Part shown: positions 21,984 through 33,583 of the stretch, in pieces | Numbering within the stretch: position 1 is the stretch's first letter | How the letters are laid out: the number at the start of each line of letters is the position of its first letter | NCBI RefSeq assembly: GCF_023898315.1 | Contig: NC_064614.1 | Span: 70,196,501 to 70,260,500 of the forward strand | Direction: 5' to 3' | Length of the DNA: 64,000 nt | DNA from: Schistocerca nitens | Taxonomy: Eukaryota > Arthropoda > Insecta > Orthoptera > Acrididae | Position numbers and translations under genes: made by a program | Notes under the pieces: model-generated | Seen by the model: only the letters and a program-made list of their open reading frames with translations | Database searches by the model: none | Told to the model about the DNA's origin: nothing

Positions 21984-23790
21984 TGGCATCAATCTTCTGA
22001 CTGGTTTGATGCTGCCAGCCACGAATTCCTCTCCTTTGTCATCCTCTTCATCTCAGAGTAACCCTTGCTACCTACGTCCTCAATTATTTGATGGATGTAT
22101 TCAAATCTCTGTCTTCCTGTACAGTTTTTGCCCTCTACAGCTCCCTCTAGTACCATGGATGTCATTCCCTCATGTCTTAACAGATATGCTATCACCCTGT
22201 CCTTTCTCCTTATCAGTGTTTTCCACATTTTTCTTTCCTCTCCCATTCTGCGCAGAACATCCTCATTCCTTACCTTTTCAGTCCACCTAATTTTCAACAT
22301 TCGTCTGTTCACCACATCTCAAATGCTTCGATTCTCTTCTGTTTCGGTTTTCCCACAGTCCGTGTTTCACTACCATACATTACTGTATTTCAGACGTACA
22401 TTCTCAGAAATTTCTTCTTCAAATTAAGGCCTATGTTTGATACCAGTAGATTTCTCTTGGCCAGGAATGCCCTTTTTACCATTGCTAGTCTGTTTTTTAT
22501 TTCCTCCTTGCTCGGTTCGTCATTGGTTATTTTACTACTTAGGTAGCTGAGTTCCTTAACTTCATCTACTTCGTGACCATCAATCGTAATGTTAAGATTC
22601 TTGCTGTTCTCATTCCTGCTAGTTATCATTACTCTTAATCCATAATCTGTACTCATTAAATGGTTCATTCCTTTCAGCACATCATGTAATCCTTCTTCAC
22701 TTTCACTGAGGATAGCAATGTCATCAGCGAAACATATCATTGATATCCTTTGACTTGCTTTTTAATATCACTTCCGAACCTTTCTTTTATTTCTATCATT
22801 GCATGTTCGATGTACAGGTTGAACAGTAAGGGAGACGTACTAAGGACTACATCCCTGTCTTCATTCTTTCTTGGTACAGTACCCACCTCTTCCTATAGCT
22901 TACCCTTATTTTTCTCAGAATTTCGACCATGTTGCACCATTTTACATTGTCAAAGGCCTTTTCCAGGTCGACAAATCCTATGACGTGATTTGATTTTTCA
23001 TTAATCTTGCTTAGACTATAAATGGCAATGAGAGAATTTCCTCTTTCGTGCCTTTACCTTTTCTAAATCCAAACTGATCGTCACCTAGCACATCCTCAAT
23101 TTTCTTTTCCATTCTTCTGTATATTATTCTTGTCAGCAACTTGGATGCATGAACTTTTAAGCTGGTTGTGAGATAATTCTCGCATTTATCAGCCCTCGTA
23201 ATCTTCGGAATTGTGTGGATGGTGTTTTTCCGAAAGTCAGATGGTATGTCGCCAGACTCATACATTCTACACACCAACGTGAATAGTCGTTTTGTTGCCA
23301 CTTACCCAAATGATTTTAGAAACTCTGAAGGAACGTTATCTATCCCTTATGCCTTATTTTTATCTTAAGTCATCCAAAACTCTTTTAAATTCTGATTCTA
23401 ATACTGGATCCCCTATCTCTTCTAAATCGACTCCTTTTTCCTCTTCTATCACATCATACACATTTTCCTCACCATAGACCCTTTCAATGTATTCTTTCCA
23501 CTTATCCGCTCCCTCCTCTGCATTTAGCACAGGAATTCCCGTTGCACTCTTCACGTTGCCACTCCTGGTTTTAATGTCACCGAAGTTTGTGTTGACTTTC
23601 CTGTATGCTGAGTCTGTCCTTTCGACAGTCATTTCTTTTTCGATTGCTTCACATTTATCATGCAGTCATTTCGTCTTAGCTTCCCTGCACTTCCTATTTA
23701 TTTCATTTCTCAGCGACTTGTATTTCTGTATTCCTGAGTTTCCCGGAACATTTTTGTACCTCCTCCTTTCATCGATCAAATAAAGTATGT
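21984..23790 (-). mobile_element. LINE fragment (RTE-like RT and C-terminal region), degenerate
   Basis: The minus strand gives the C-terminal region (RMLKIRWTEKVRNEDVLRRM, 21,989-22,315), motif C and downstream (FADDIAILSESEEGLHDVL, 22,390-22,740), RT fingers (ITRADKCENYLTTSLKV; DDQFGFRKGKGTKEEI, 23,011-23,301) and upstream linker (NFGDIKTRSGNVKSATGIPVLN, 23,360-23,632). Frames are broken by stops and shifts at roughly every 300 bases. It is related to, but clearly diverged from, the 11.8-kb LINE. At the motif-C-distal site where that LINE is deleted, this copy reads VKELSYLSSKIT without a gap. Confidence 0.85.
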
Positions 23791-23936
23791 CTTATGTTAC
23801 CCATGGAGAGAGACCTAATTGAATTCTAACGAACCGATCAATTGTGAGGTTCAAACAGCTCTACTTCAACGGGCAAAGCACACTGAATAGGATTGTGTCG
23901 TGGTCCATGTACACACCAATAATTAGTTAACTGACG

Positions 23937-24923
23937 ACGTATGCAGCTCCAGTTAGGGGATACGCAGCTCCAACACGTCTGCACCACCTGCAGATAAAAC
24001 AGAACAAAGTGCTACGCATCATAAGCAACGCTCCATGGTATACATGCACAGCGGACCTCCACAGAGAATACCGCCTTGAGACTTTCAACGAGGTATTCAA
24101 AAAACTTGGTACAGGTCTGTACAAGCAAAGGAGTCACTTTAACAATCCTTTCATTCTTAATCAGGCTAACTACGATCACAATCATAGGTGGAAATACAAC
24201 CGCCCAAAAACCCTGCAACTTAGATTCAATAAAGCACCTATGGTAAGACCAACAACAAACATGACAAGTACTGGTGAAGCCGTGCAGCACAGCAAAATTA
24301 ACTGGCACTGCCAGGTGCAAACTAGCCGACTAACGGGAAAAGCAGGGAAGCCGTATTGCATACTAAACGCTAAAAAAACTACCAAAATCCTTACACAACA
24401 ATCTATTTATAACCCATCGACCACTTATGACAACCTTGGCATGTTACAAGTGCAGATGCTGCAGATGGCCCAGGAGACTTCGCAATGTGCCCAGCCCAAC
24501 AGTACCCCTCCTCGAAAGGGCTGACACCCTTTATGAAGACCTATGTAATCACAACTGTACCGAGCATTGCACGATACCCAAAACTAACAAGTACCGTACC
24601 CACGCATGATCTGCCGCAGATACCAAGGAAAGTGCTACCACTCTTACTACCCGACCAGATTATCCTTAGAGCTTTCCTTTTTTTTTTTTACGCTTGCCTC
24701 TTCACCTTTTTTCCTCTGCCCTTGAAACCGCTATCAATCTTTTGCTTTTCGTCCACTATCTCCTCCATGCGACCTTGTTAGTGGGTAGTCCCACCAAGAC
24801 GCACGGATAACATCGCGGCCCCACATCCTGTGAATTCCTCGAAGAGTAACTAACAAATACGGAGGTGTCATTAGAACTTTTGAGATGGTCCACAAGTCAC
24901 TGTGGTTCTGGAGAGGCTCCACA

Positions 24924-24957
<34 letters not shown>
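23937..24957 (+). mobile_element. 5-prime-truncated jockey-like LINE, 3-prime end with poly(A)
   Basis: From about 23,937 the plus strand reads YAAPVRGYAAPTRLHHLQIK and then KVLRIISNAPWYTCTADLHREYRLETF (frame 24,009-24,524), the conserved C-terminal block of jockey-clade RT proteins. HRWKYNRPKTLQLRF and a proline-poor tail follow. A 3-prime region of about 300 bases leads to a 29-base A-run at 24,928-24,956. CTGACG at 23,931-23,936 and 24,958-24,963 may be the target duplication. Only the last third of ORF2 is present. Confidence 0.8.
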
Positions 24958-24959
<2 letters not shown>

Positions 24960-25149
24960 GACGTCAAGTCACGAATCCAGTCGCACAGCTTTGACGAAAC
25001 CCCATAGCCACGCAGTTTCTTTGGAAACTGCTTGTGGGGTGCACTGACTAAACCCTTCTTGAAATCTAGAAATATGGAATCAGCCTGAGGTCCTCTACCG
25101 ACGTCACTTTCACTTCGTGTGAATAAAGAGGCGGATCCGTTGCATAAGA

Positions 25150-25463
25150 ACTGTATTTTCTGAGTCCTGCTGGCAATGTGTCATGGAACCTACTACGGAA
25201 GTCTTAAATGTTCTCGTGTTTTTCAGCAGTTACCTACACCTTCAAGCTAGGTATCTATGCAGTCGCTGTTCCGACTTTGCCGTAGCTTTGCACCAACTGC
25301 GCGGTGCCCTCGTTACGGAAGGCGGCCAATTTTCTACTCTGGTATATAGCTCGTTGTCAGCACCAGAATGTTGCATTCGTAGGTAGCGGTTCATGTGAAC
25401 AGAGATAAAACTCAAGATGGGCCAATTACGAACTGTAGCCTGTGTGATCAAACAGTTCAATTG
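25150..25463 (-). mobile_element. Mariner transposase fragment
   Basis: The minus-strand frame 25,242-25,460 reads CLITQATVRNWPILSFISVHMNRYLRMQHSGADNELYTRVENW. This parallels the block after the second catalytic Asp in the 15.3-kb mariner (CLVTHNTARNCLPLSFISAQ). The third catalytic position is not intact. The fragment is cut on the right by a LINE at about 25,470. Confidence 0.75.
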
Positions 25464-25469
25464 AAGAGT

Positions 25470-26424
25470 TCCTAGATAACCGAACGCAGCATCTCATTCT
25501 CAATGGAGAGAAGTCTTCCGAAGTAAGAGTGATTTCAGGTGTGCCGCAGCGGAGTGTCGTAGGATCGTTGCTATTCATAATATATATAAATGACCTTGTA
25601 TATTACATCGGAAGTTCAGTGAGGCTTTTTGCGGATGATGCTGTGGTATATCGAGAGATTGTAACAATGGAAAATTGTACTGAAATGCAGGAGGATCTGC
25701 AACAAATTGACGCATGGTGCAGGGAATGGCAATTGAATGTCAATGTAGACAAGAGTAAGGTGCTGCGAATACATAGAAACTAAGATCCTTTATCATTTAG
25801 TTACAATATAGCAGGTCAGCAACTGAAAGCAGTTAATTCCATAAATTATCTGGGAGTACGCCTTAGGAGTGATTTAAAATGGAATGATCATATAAAATTA
25901 ATCGTCGGTAAAGCAGATGCCAGTCTGACATTCATTGGAAGAATCCTAAGGAAATGCAGTCAGAAAACAAAGCAAGTAGGTTACAGTACACTTGTTCGTC
26001 CACTGCTTGTGTACTGCTCACCGGGGTGAGATCCGTTTTAGATAGGGTTGATAGAAAGATAAGATCCAACGGACAGCAGGATCATTTAGTAATCGCGAAA
26101 GCGTTACGGAGATGGTAGATAAACTCCAGTGGAAGACTCTGCCAGAGAGACGCTCAGTAGCTCGGTACGGGCTTTTGTTGAAGTTTAGAGATCATACCTT
26201 TACCGAGGAGTCAAGCAATATATTGCTCCCTCCTACGTATATCTCGCGAAGAGACCATGAGGATAAAATCAGAGAGATTAGAGCCCGCACAGAGGCATAC
26301 CGACAAGCTTTCTTTCCACAAACAATGCGAGACTGGAATACAAGGGAGAACCGATTGAGGTACTCAAGGTACCCTCCGCCACACACCGTCAGGAGATTGC
26401 GGAATATGGATGTAGATGTAGAAA
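25470..26424 (+). mobile_element. 5-prime-truncated LINE, jockey/CR1-like, GATGTA tail
   Basis: Coding starts inside the RT: FLDNRTQHLILNGEKSSEV-like sequence at 25,472, then GVPQRSVVGSLLFIIYINDLV (motif B), RLFADDAVVYREIV (motif C) and WCREWQLNVNVDKSKVLRI in the open frame 25,529-25,783. The thumb and C-terminus follow with shifts (YLGVRLRSDLKWNDH; RRDHEDKIREIRARTEAYRQ, 26,112-26,456). The 3-prime tail is GGATGTAGATGTAGA at about 26,406-26,421. The GVPQGS Gly is Arg here. It separates two mariner-derived segments, so it probably landed in an older mariner. Confidence 0.88.
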
Positions 26425-26875
26425 ACACTGCATGCTCGTCCTCGTTGCTCTTGTAGCGTACCGCCAACTATTGTCACGAAGAAGGAAATGCGTGACAGGT
26501 ACGTTATGCACGGTTGCATTAAATCAGGCCAAACCTCGAAACGGGTTCTCATACCTGGCGGGAGACGCTATTTATCTAGGCAGCTCTGAGTGCTCACTGT
26601 GCGGTCAGAACTGAAAATAGCGACTTAATTATATCGACGGACACACTGGAGACGTTTCCCAACACATCTTCGGATTTTCGCTGTCGTTCCATTGCGAACC
26701 CGCCCGCAACTTATTTACCGAATAGCCTCGAACATGGCTGATGCAATTATCGTGAGTCCCACTGTTAAAAAGGCCAAATCGCAAGCAAGTTAAACTGAGT
26801 GGCTCGAACGCTGCTGAGTGGTGGCCCGCTGGTAGGAACGGTCTCGTCGACCCTGATAAAACAGTCCCTGTCGAA
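26425..26875 (-). repeat. Mariner-derived terminal segment, tandem copy A
   Basis: Contains CTGGCGGGAGACGCTATTTA (26,555) and CCCAACACATCTTCGG (26,657), which match, diverged and inverted, the left interior of the 15.3-kb mariner derivative. The unit starts at AAAACACTGC(A)TGCTCGTCC and ends about 455 bases later, where the second copy begins with the same AAAACACTGCAGGTTCGTCC. Confidence 0.75.
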
Positions 26876-27005
26876 AACACTGCAGGTTCGTCCTCGTTGC
26901 ACTTGTAGCGTGCGGCCAACTACTGTCACGAAGAAGCAAATGCGTGACAGGTATATTTACGGTTACGTACGGTTGCATTAAATTAGGCGAAACCTCGAAA
27001 CGGGT

Positions 27006-28100
27006 GCTTCAAAAATGGTTCAAATGGCTCTAAGCACTAGGGGATTTCACACCTGAGGTCGTCATTCCCCTAGACATAGAACTACTTAAACCTAATTAAC
27101 CTAAGGACATCACACACATACATTCCAGAGGCAGGATTCGAACCTGCGACCGTAGCAGCAGCATCTACATCTACATCTACATTTATACTCCGCAAGCCAC
27201 CCAACGGTGTGTGGCAGAGGACACTTTACGTGCCACTGTCATTACCTCCCTTTCCTGTTCCAGTCGCGTATGGTTCGCGGGAAGAACGACTGTCTGAAAG
27301 CCTCCGTGCGCGATCTAATCCCTCTAATTTTACATTCGTGATCTCCTCGGGAGGTATAAGTAGCGGGAAGCAATATATTCAATACCTCATCCAGAAACGC
27401 ACCCCCTCGAAACCTGGCGAGCAAGCTACACCGCGATGCAGAGCGCCTCTCTTGCAGAGTCTCCCACTTGAGTTCATTAAACATCTCCGTAACGCTATCA
27501 CGGTTACCAAATAACCCTGTGACGAAACGCGCCGCTCTTCTTTGCATCTTCTCTATCTCCTCCGTCAACCCGATCTGGTACGGATCCCACACCGATGAGC
27601 AATACTCAAGTATAGGTCGAACGAGTGTTTTGTAAGCCACCTCCTTTGTTGATGGACTACATTTTCTAAGCACTCTCCCAATGAATCTCAACCTGGTCCC
27701 CGCCTTACCAACAATTAATTTTATATGATCATTCCACTTCAAATCGTTCCGCACGCATACTCCCAGATATTTTACAGAAGTAACTGCTACCAGTGTTTGT
27801 TCCGCTATCATATAATCATCCAATAAAGGATCCTTCTTTCTATGTATTCGCAATACATTACATTTGTCCATGTTAAGGGACAGTTGCCACTACATGCACC
27901 AAGTGCCTATCCGCTGCAGATCTTCCTGCATTTCGCTACAATTTTCTAATGCTGCAACTTCTCTGTATACTACAGCATCATCCGCGAAAAGCCGCATGGA
28001 ACTTCCGACACTATCTACTAGGTCATTTATATATATTGTGAAAAGCAGCAGTGCGGTTCTAGACAGAAGCGCCCAGAATCGCTCGGTCACAGCGGCCTGC
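27006..28100 (-). mobile_element. tRNA-derived SINE interrupted by a LINE
   Basis: Two parts of one SINE: 27,006-27,162 (body plus box B, reading GGTTCGAATCC on the minus strand near 27,134-27,144) and 28,044-28,100 (tRNA head: GGCCGCTGTGACCGAGCGAT on the minus strand). AAACGGGT at 26,998-27,005 and 28,101-28,108 is the SINE target duplication. Same family as 21,488-21,685. Confidence 0.88.
27163..28043 (-). mobile_element. 5-prime-truncated LINE inserted in a SINE
   Basis: Minus strand; the 3-prime tail is the ATCTACATCTACATC run at 27,163-27,180. Two frames: 27,890-28,114 (LLFTIYINDLVDSVGSSMRL, FADDAVVYREVA) and 27,242-27,871 (NVLRIHRKKDPLLDDYMIAE, YLGVCVRNDLKWNDHIKLI, RPILEYCSSVWDPYQIGL, RGDHECKIRGIRSRTEAFRQ; 209 codons). 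AGCAGCAG flanks it (27,154-27,162 region and 28,044-28,051). It is related to the 25.5-kb and 50.2-kb LINEs but forms a different subfamily. Truncated in RT motif B. Confidence 0.9.
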
Positions 28101-28429
28101 AAACGGGTTCTCACACCTGGCGGCAGACGCTATTTATCTAGGCAGCTCTGCATGCTCACTTTGCTGTCAGAACTGAAAATAGCGACTTAATTATATCGAC
28201 GGACACACTGGAGATGTTGCCCAACACATCTTCCGATTTTCGCTGTCTTTTCCATTTCGAGCCCGATCGCAACTTATTTACCGAATAGCCTCGAACATGA
28301 CTGCTGCAATTATCGTGATTCCCAATATTAAAAAAGCCAAATCGCAAGCTAGTTCAAATGAGTGCCTCGAACGCTATTGAGTGGTGCCCGGCTGGTACGA
28401 ACGCTCTCGTCGACCCCTGTTAGGGATAT

Positions 28430-28720
28430 CCGTGTCACGCCCGGCGCCTCCACCGCCGCCTCGCAGACGCCGACGGCGCGGCGCTCGACACCAGAAGCTC
28501 CCATTGAGGACGGCGGCTGCTGTCGGCCGCAGGCGCTCACGGCGTCGCGGCGCTTCGGAGGACGAGGCCACAATGGTGGACGTCAGGCGCAAGCCGCGCG
28601 GGGCCGGCGCTGCAGCCGCAGACGAGTCTGCAGCCCGCCGACGTCTCAGGCGCCGACACCCCCTGGTAGCCTACACCGCCCCCTCCCCTCCCTGCCTCCA
28701 CCCCCTCATCGATCGCTGTC
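28430..28720. other. CpG-dense GC-rich block
   Basis: Directly after the mariner repeats the sequence becomes strongly GC- and CpG-rich (GCC/CGC-type runs). Two overlapping plus-strand frames (28,362-28,772 and 28,381-28,863) are proline/arginine-rich and look compositional. No protein family is recognised. It could be an unrecognised exon or a small CpG island; evidence for either is weak. Confidence 0.3.
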
Positions 28721-28943
28721 TCTGTACAGGAGCTGCAAGGCTCACTCAGGCTCTCTGGTTAGTCAGCCTTGAGACCTGCTGCAGGCTCACATTTCCAATT
28801 CTGACAAAGTCGCTTTACCAGGTTCTAGCCAAAAATGTTCAATCACGAACTTGTGGTCAGTGAAGTGCTTGGAGTGTATACTTACGATGTTGGTTTTGAC
28901 GAGTTTTCTCCACCAGTTCAGTGTTAATTGGGGTGTATATACT

Positions 28944-29313
28944 ATGCGGCTGGTCCCGGCGGAGGTTCGAGTTCAAATGGTTCAAATGGTTCTGAGCACT
29001 ATGGGACTCAACTTCTGAGGTCATTAGTCCCCAAGAACTTAGAACTAGTTAAACCTAACTAACCTAAGGACATCACAAACATCCATGCCCGAGGCAGGAT
29101 TCGAACCTGCGACCGTAGCGGTCTTGCGGTTCCAGACTGCAGCCCCTTTAACCGCACGGCCACTTCGGCCGGCAGGTTCAAGTCCTCCCTCGGGCATGGG
29201 TGTGTGTGTTTGTTCTTAGGATAATTTAGGTTAAGTAGTGTGTAAGCTTAGGGACAGATGACCTTAGCAGTTAAGTCCCATAAGATTTCACACACATTTG
29301 AACTTATTTTTTG
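28944..29313 (+). mobile_element. tRNA-derived SINE (second family), interrupted by another SINE
   Basis: The left part starts at TGCGGCTGGTCCCGGCGGAG and stops in box B (GGTTCGAG, 28,964-28,971). It resumes at 29,174 with AGGTTCAAGTCCTCCCTCGG and runs through TTAGGTTAAGTAGTGTGTAA to CACACACATTTGAAC. The full-length relative at 39,199-39,408 shows the missing tRNA head. The copy is 5-prime truncated. Confidence 0.88.
28972..29173 (-). mobile_element. tRNA-derived SINE nested in another SINE
   Basis: Same family as 21,488-21,685, in reverse orientation: the tail side TTCAAATGGTTCTGAGCAC is at the left, and box B (GGTTCGAATCC on the minus strand) and the tRNA head (GGCCGAAGTGGCCGTGCGG) are at the right. 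AGGTTC(G/A)AG at 28,963-28,971 and 29,174-29,182 is the target duplication, which is itself the host SINE's box B. Confidence 0.9.
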
Positions 29314-30691
29314 GGTGTATAATATTAGTTGTTTCACTTCAGAAATCCCAGGAGTCAATGCGAAGGGCCGATAATATTGAATAATTTACGCCAACACACA
29401 GTTTGCATTCCATGTTAACGTCTATATTGTTCCAGAACATTCATACAATGCACAGGTCAAAGAAACTGGCTTTACAGATCATGTACTCGAAATAAGTGAA
29501 AATACTGCCACTCTACTGCCTTCTACTGCTATACTACTGCCACAATAGAGCTTAGGCACACCGCTTATTTAGTTTCTTAAGAATACAAGTTCTATGGAGG
29601 TATTTTCCAACAAAGTCACACTAACTCAGATACAATTAAAAGCTGTTGTTTCATAAGAAATTAGTTAGAATTTTGAAGATAACAAACGAATGATTATAAC
29701 AAACGTTATTTCAAAAATTGCTTTTCAAATTTAGCATCGAAACACAGGTTGAGACATGTGACTAACAGTACGTCATAGAAAATAGTCAAAATGACATGTT
29801 GATGCTAACATATTTTGGAGTACTTTGCATAATGCAGAAGTGGATTTTAAGGATAAAGTTTTACATAATAATCTCGTTTTGACCGCATGATTGAAATAAT
29901 AGTCTGTTTATGACAGAAAATTCTAGAACTCGTAATTATAGAAATAATTACAGTGAATCTGATTAGAGTATTTGTAGTAACATAATCTCTTGAATTTGGA
30001 TCAGTTAGCCGGAAATCATCCCAAAAAATTAATTTTCATATTTTATAAAATAATAAAAAAATTTGAAATCATTTTCCGATTTAATGACTGAACTGATACA
30101 AACACTAAAATTTCTGCATGATTATTGTCTGATAGACAACTGAAATAATTAGTTCATCTCCAAATTTAATCAAATTGACGGTTACAATAAGCTACTTTTC
30201 CACTAATTAAATATTCATGTTAAATGTATTTATGTGAACTGTAGTTGACTAAATTTGTATGTTGCACATCATATATCTCGTCTAGAGTGCTAGTTGATAC
30301 ACTACACAGCACCAAAGCTGTATTTCAGCATTTACAATACTGTGAAATGTGTACCTTATTATACACAAAAGCTTGGCACCGAATGCTTCATATACGGTTC
30401 CCTATAGTATGTCCTATAACGCAGTGTACACAAGTTGGACGAAATACCCTTGGATAAAGATGAAAACTGGTCACTTCTGTAGGAACGAAATTTCGGTTTA
30501 TGGACTGTATCTTCTCCAGCACCGAATGAATTTCACTTTTATATTCATCCTAACATGTTTCAACACCTATGCCTCATTTTCAATACATATTTAACAACGC
30601 AACTAGTAAATAATTAATTAGAAAGGTCCGCTTCAATTATACTGATATGAGTAATACTGAAGAGGATCTATCTAAATTAATTATGCGGTTG
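29314..30691. other. No gene recognised
   Basis: Uniformly AT-rich, low-information sequence with short chance frames. No repeat could be named. Confidence 0.45.
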
Positions 30692-30702
30692 TCCTACGTA
30701 CC

Positions 30703-30942
30703 GACCGAGCGAGGTGGCGCAGTGGTTAGGACATTGGACTCGCATTCGGGAGGACGACGGTTCAATCCCGCGTCCGGCCATCCTATTTAGGTTTTCCGTA
30801 GTTTCCCTAAAATCGCTCCAGGCAAATGCCGGTACGGTTCCTTTGAAAGGGCACGGCCGACTTTCATCCCCGTGCTTCCCTAATCCGATGAGACCGATGA
30901 CCTCGCTGTCTGGTCTTCTCCCCCACAACAACCCAACCCAAC
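30703..30942 (+). mobile_element. tRNA-derived SINE (third family) with 11-bp target duplication
   Basis: Head GAGGTGGCGCAGTGGTTAGG (box A), box B GGTTCAATCCC at about 30,762, body with TTTCCGTAGTTTCCCTAAA, end CCCACAACAACCCAACCCAA. TCCTACGTACC occurs exactly at 30,692-30,702 and 30,943-30,953. I recall this SINE as widespread in orthopterans and other insects. Confidence 0.92.
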
Positions 30943-33446
30943 TCCTACGTACCAAATTTTGTAGAATTAGTAGAGATAATAGGCTGAATTGTACCCTACA
31001 CAATACTGATCTTCAACATAGCCACCATGCATTTGTAGACATATGCGTCGTCGTTGAGCCCAGGCATCAAAAACAGGGTTATGCTTGTCGACCCATTATT
31101 TCAAACATGATTTTAACCTCTGTGAGCGTACAGGCCCACTTCAGTGGCGAATGATTCTGAGTTCAAAGGTGAATGCGTGATGGTGGCACGGTTTGAGAGA
31201 CCTATAAAAGCATGTGTGCGCACTTCTGCAGACAGACGGGGGGGACTGAAGTGTGACTTCCTAGCCCTCAGTTATGAGAAATCCTGGTGACGAGATGGAC
31301 AGCTGTGGCTGGGCTGTTTTCCAAGGCGGAAATACCCTGACTTTGGCTGGACAGTGGGGAGGGTCCGAAAGGCCGCTATGTGGGACCTTAGCAATGTGCA
31401 AAACTAAGAGTAAAATTAATAAATATTAAACCAATTGATGTACAGAGAAGCTAGTAAACTCGTTTTAACGAGATAAATAGGACAGCTGTGCCAGTGAAGA
31501 TGCGCCATAGATATCTGAAATGCATTATAAATTATTGTAAATCGAAAATTTCATACTTTGTTCTAATTGTAAAAATTTGTATTTCGGCAACGTATTATGC
31601 GTTCACAACAAATGCAGTATCAGTGGATAGATCTCATATAGCTCTATCAGGTAGTCATAGTAGACACAAAAAATAATACACAATTTTGAACTATGGGCCG
31701 GAATGTGCCTTTTTCTCCACAAAATCTTGTTTCTTTCTATAACTAAATAATAATTAAAGACGTAAAGGTAGCAGCATTACCCAAGACTAGATGCGCGTAT
31801 GGAACATCAACATTGTGAATTGTATTTATTTGTCTTCACTCTATAAAACCAGGAAAAAAAACACGATCGTCAGCACAGAATCATTATTTGTAAGTAAATT
31901 ACTGCAGATAGAAAAATTCGAAGGTCATAGAAAATAGTTAAGAAAATGTAATTGTCATTTGATCTGTAAAACGCATATAAAGTGATAAAGTTATGATTTT
32001 TCGTATTTTAAGATAAGACAAAGTATTTCTTTTGGCTCTCGTCAGTACGAGGTTTCATAAGCGCAGCGGCCGTTTTGAAAGAGTAGACCATGAAAAGGAC
32101 CTTCTTGACGCAGGATCTGTGGTTGTTTGATCCTCATGGTCAGCAAGACAGTCGCATTTGAGAACTTTTAAAATTTACTTGGACTGTCGTTCTCGAGAAA
32201 TACCAATATATTTTGTATGTGTGAACTCGAAAATTTTCATCTCCGACAACTCGTGTGAATATACATTGTTGTAGTTGCGTTCAGCTTATGTTTTGGATAC
32301 AGATTATTTTTTGCAGAAGAGAACTTAGGACAATTTTCTCGTGGAACAATTTCGTATGGCCTTTAAAGTTCTTTTGCAGTTGCACCCGGGTAGTTAGTCG
32401 GCCTTGGTATATTTTCCTCAATTGCATGGTGAGGGAATTGTATTCTGATGCGGCGGTAGTTAATTTTTAACATTTCTGTGGAAATTTTATCGAAGTTTAT
32501 GACCATTTACTGGTAACCTCTTTTGCTTATAAACCCTCGATAGGACGTTGAGTTAAATTGTGCATTGTTAACTTTAATTCCATTTGTGGTGTCTAAAAGT
32601 AATAAAGCAAGTTCTCTGTAAAGTTACTGAGTGGGTACATGATTTTTGATTTGAAATTCTTGCTTTCTTTTACTTGGACTACGGTACATTTAAATTAAAG
32701 CGTTATGAACATGTGTCAGGGATGTGTGTTGGTCTCCTCAGACATATCTAAGCCCAACCACACGCTAGGGTATTCCACTGTTATTTCTGTGGTGCCTGCG
32801 TTTTTTAAATAGTATTTGTGCATTTTACACGTGGAGCCCTGAGCTAGACTATAAACAGTAGACATCCAGACGTTATTTCTACGACGTAATTTTTCTAGTT
32901 GTTTGCCCCGAACTGACGCACTGGACAAAATTGAAACCCGAATACGGTCACGTACAGCTGATCCCGTCCGAGGCCAAGCAAGCGAATACAGTGGGAACGC
33001 TGTAATGGACATCAGCTGTATGCGACACTGGGAGAAGAAGACTGGTAATAGAGTCACGGACATTGCAGGTAAATCTAGCTGCAGCATTGTCACAGATACC
33101 AATCGATGAAGTGCTTCGAGGAGACAAACCCGTTAAACAGCTAAACTTATGTAACCATGATTAAGAAATTTATATGGAAAGGTCCAGTTCACCATGTCGA
33201 AACCCATCCTAAAATTTGTTGTTCAGGAAGAAACGAAGTGTCAAAATTTTAATTCCTAAGCCGCACTTCGAGTATTTTTTAAAAATCATTGACGTCACTC
33301 GTTTTTATCTCAAGAAGAAGCGCTTATTACAGCGTTCGAACAGCCATTCCTGCTGAGAGCGCGATCGGCCCCAACAAGGGAGCATGGTGTAAATATACGA
33401 AGTGACACATGGAAGTCTGAAGCACCTAAAACACAAAAAAGAGGTC

Positions 33447-33583
33447 ATATATCATAAGTGCTTTGAATAAGAGGCAGTTCATATCTACTGCTAAATTGTT
33501 ACATACGTAATTTCACATATCATAAATGTTTCGAATAAGATGCAGTTCGTATCTACAGCTAAATTGTTACATATGTAATTCCT
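33447..33583. repeat. Two-unit 68-bp tandem repeat
   Basis: CATAAGTGCTTTGAATAAGA (first unit) and CATAAATGTTTCGAATAAGA (second unit) are 68 bases apart. Both units continue through CTAAATTGTTACATA(C/T)GTAAT. There are about eight differences across the unit. Confidence 0.8.

Larger units (their letters stand above)
26876..28424 (-). repeat. Mariner-derived terminal segment, tandem copy B, split by SINE plus LINE
   Basis: The copy occupies 26,876-27,005 and resumes at 28,101-28,424; the AAACGGGT target duplication of the inserted SINE marks the joint. The resumed part again has CTGGCGGCAGACGCTATTTA and CCCAACACATCTTCCG. A and B lie head to tail with a period of about 455 bases, giving a short tandem array of a transposon end. 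Confidence 0.78.

Noticed and set aside
28381-28863. 160-codon frame in the CpG-rich block
   Set aside because: Starts inside mariner-derived repeat DNA and is Arg/Ala/Pro-rich with no family likeness; kept only as a GC-rich block.
32716-33102. 128-codon minus-strand frame
   Set aside because: No recognisable motif and no regulatory context; likely chance.
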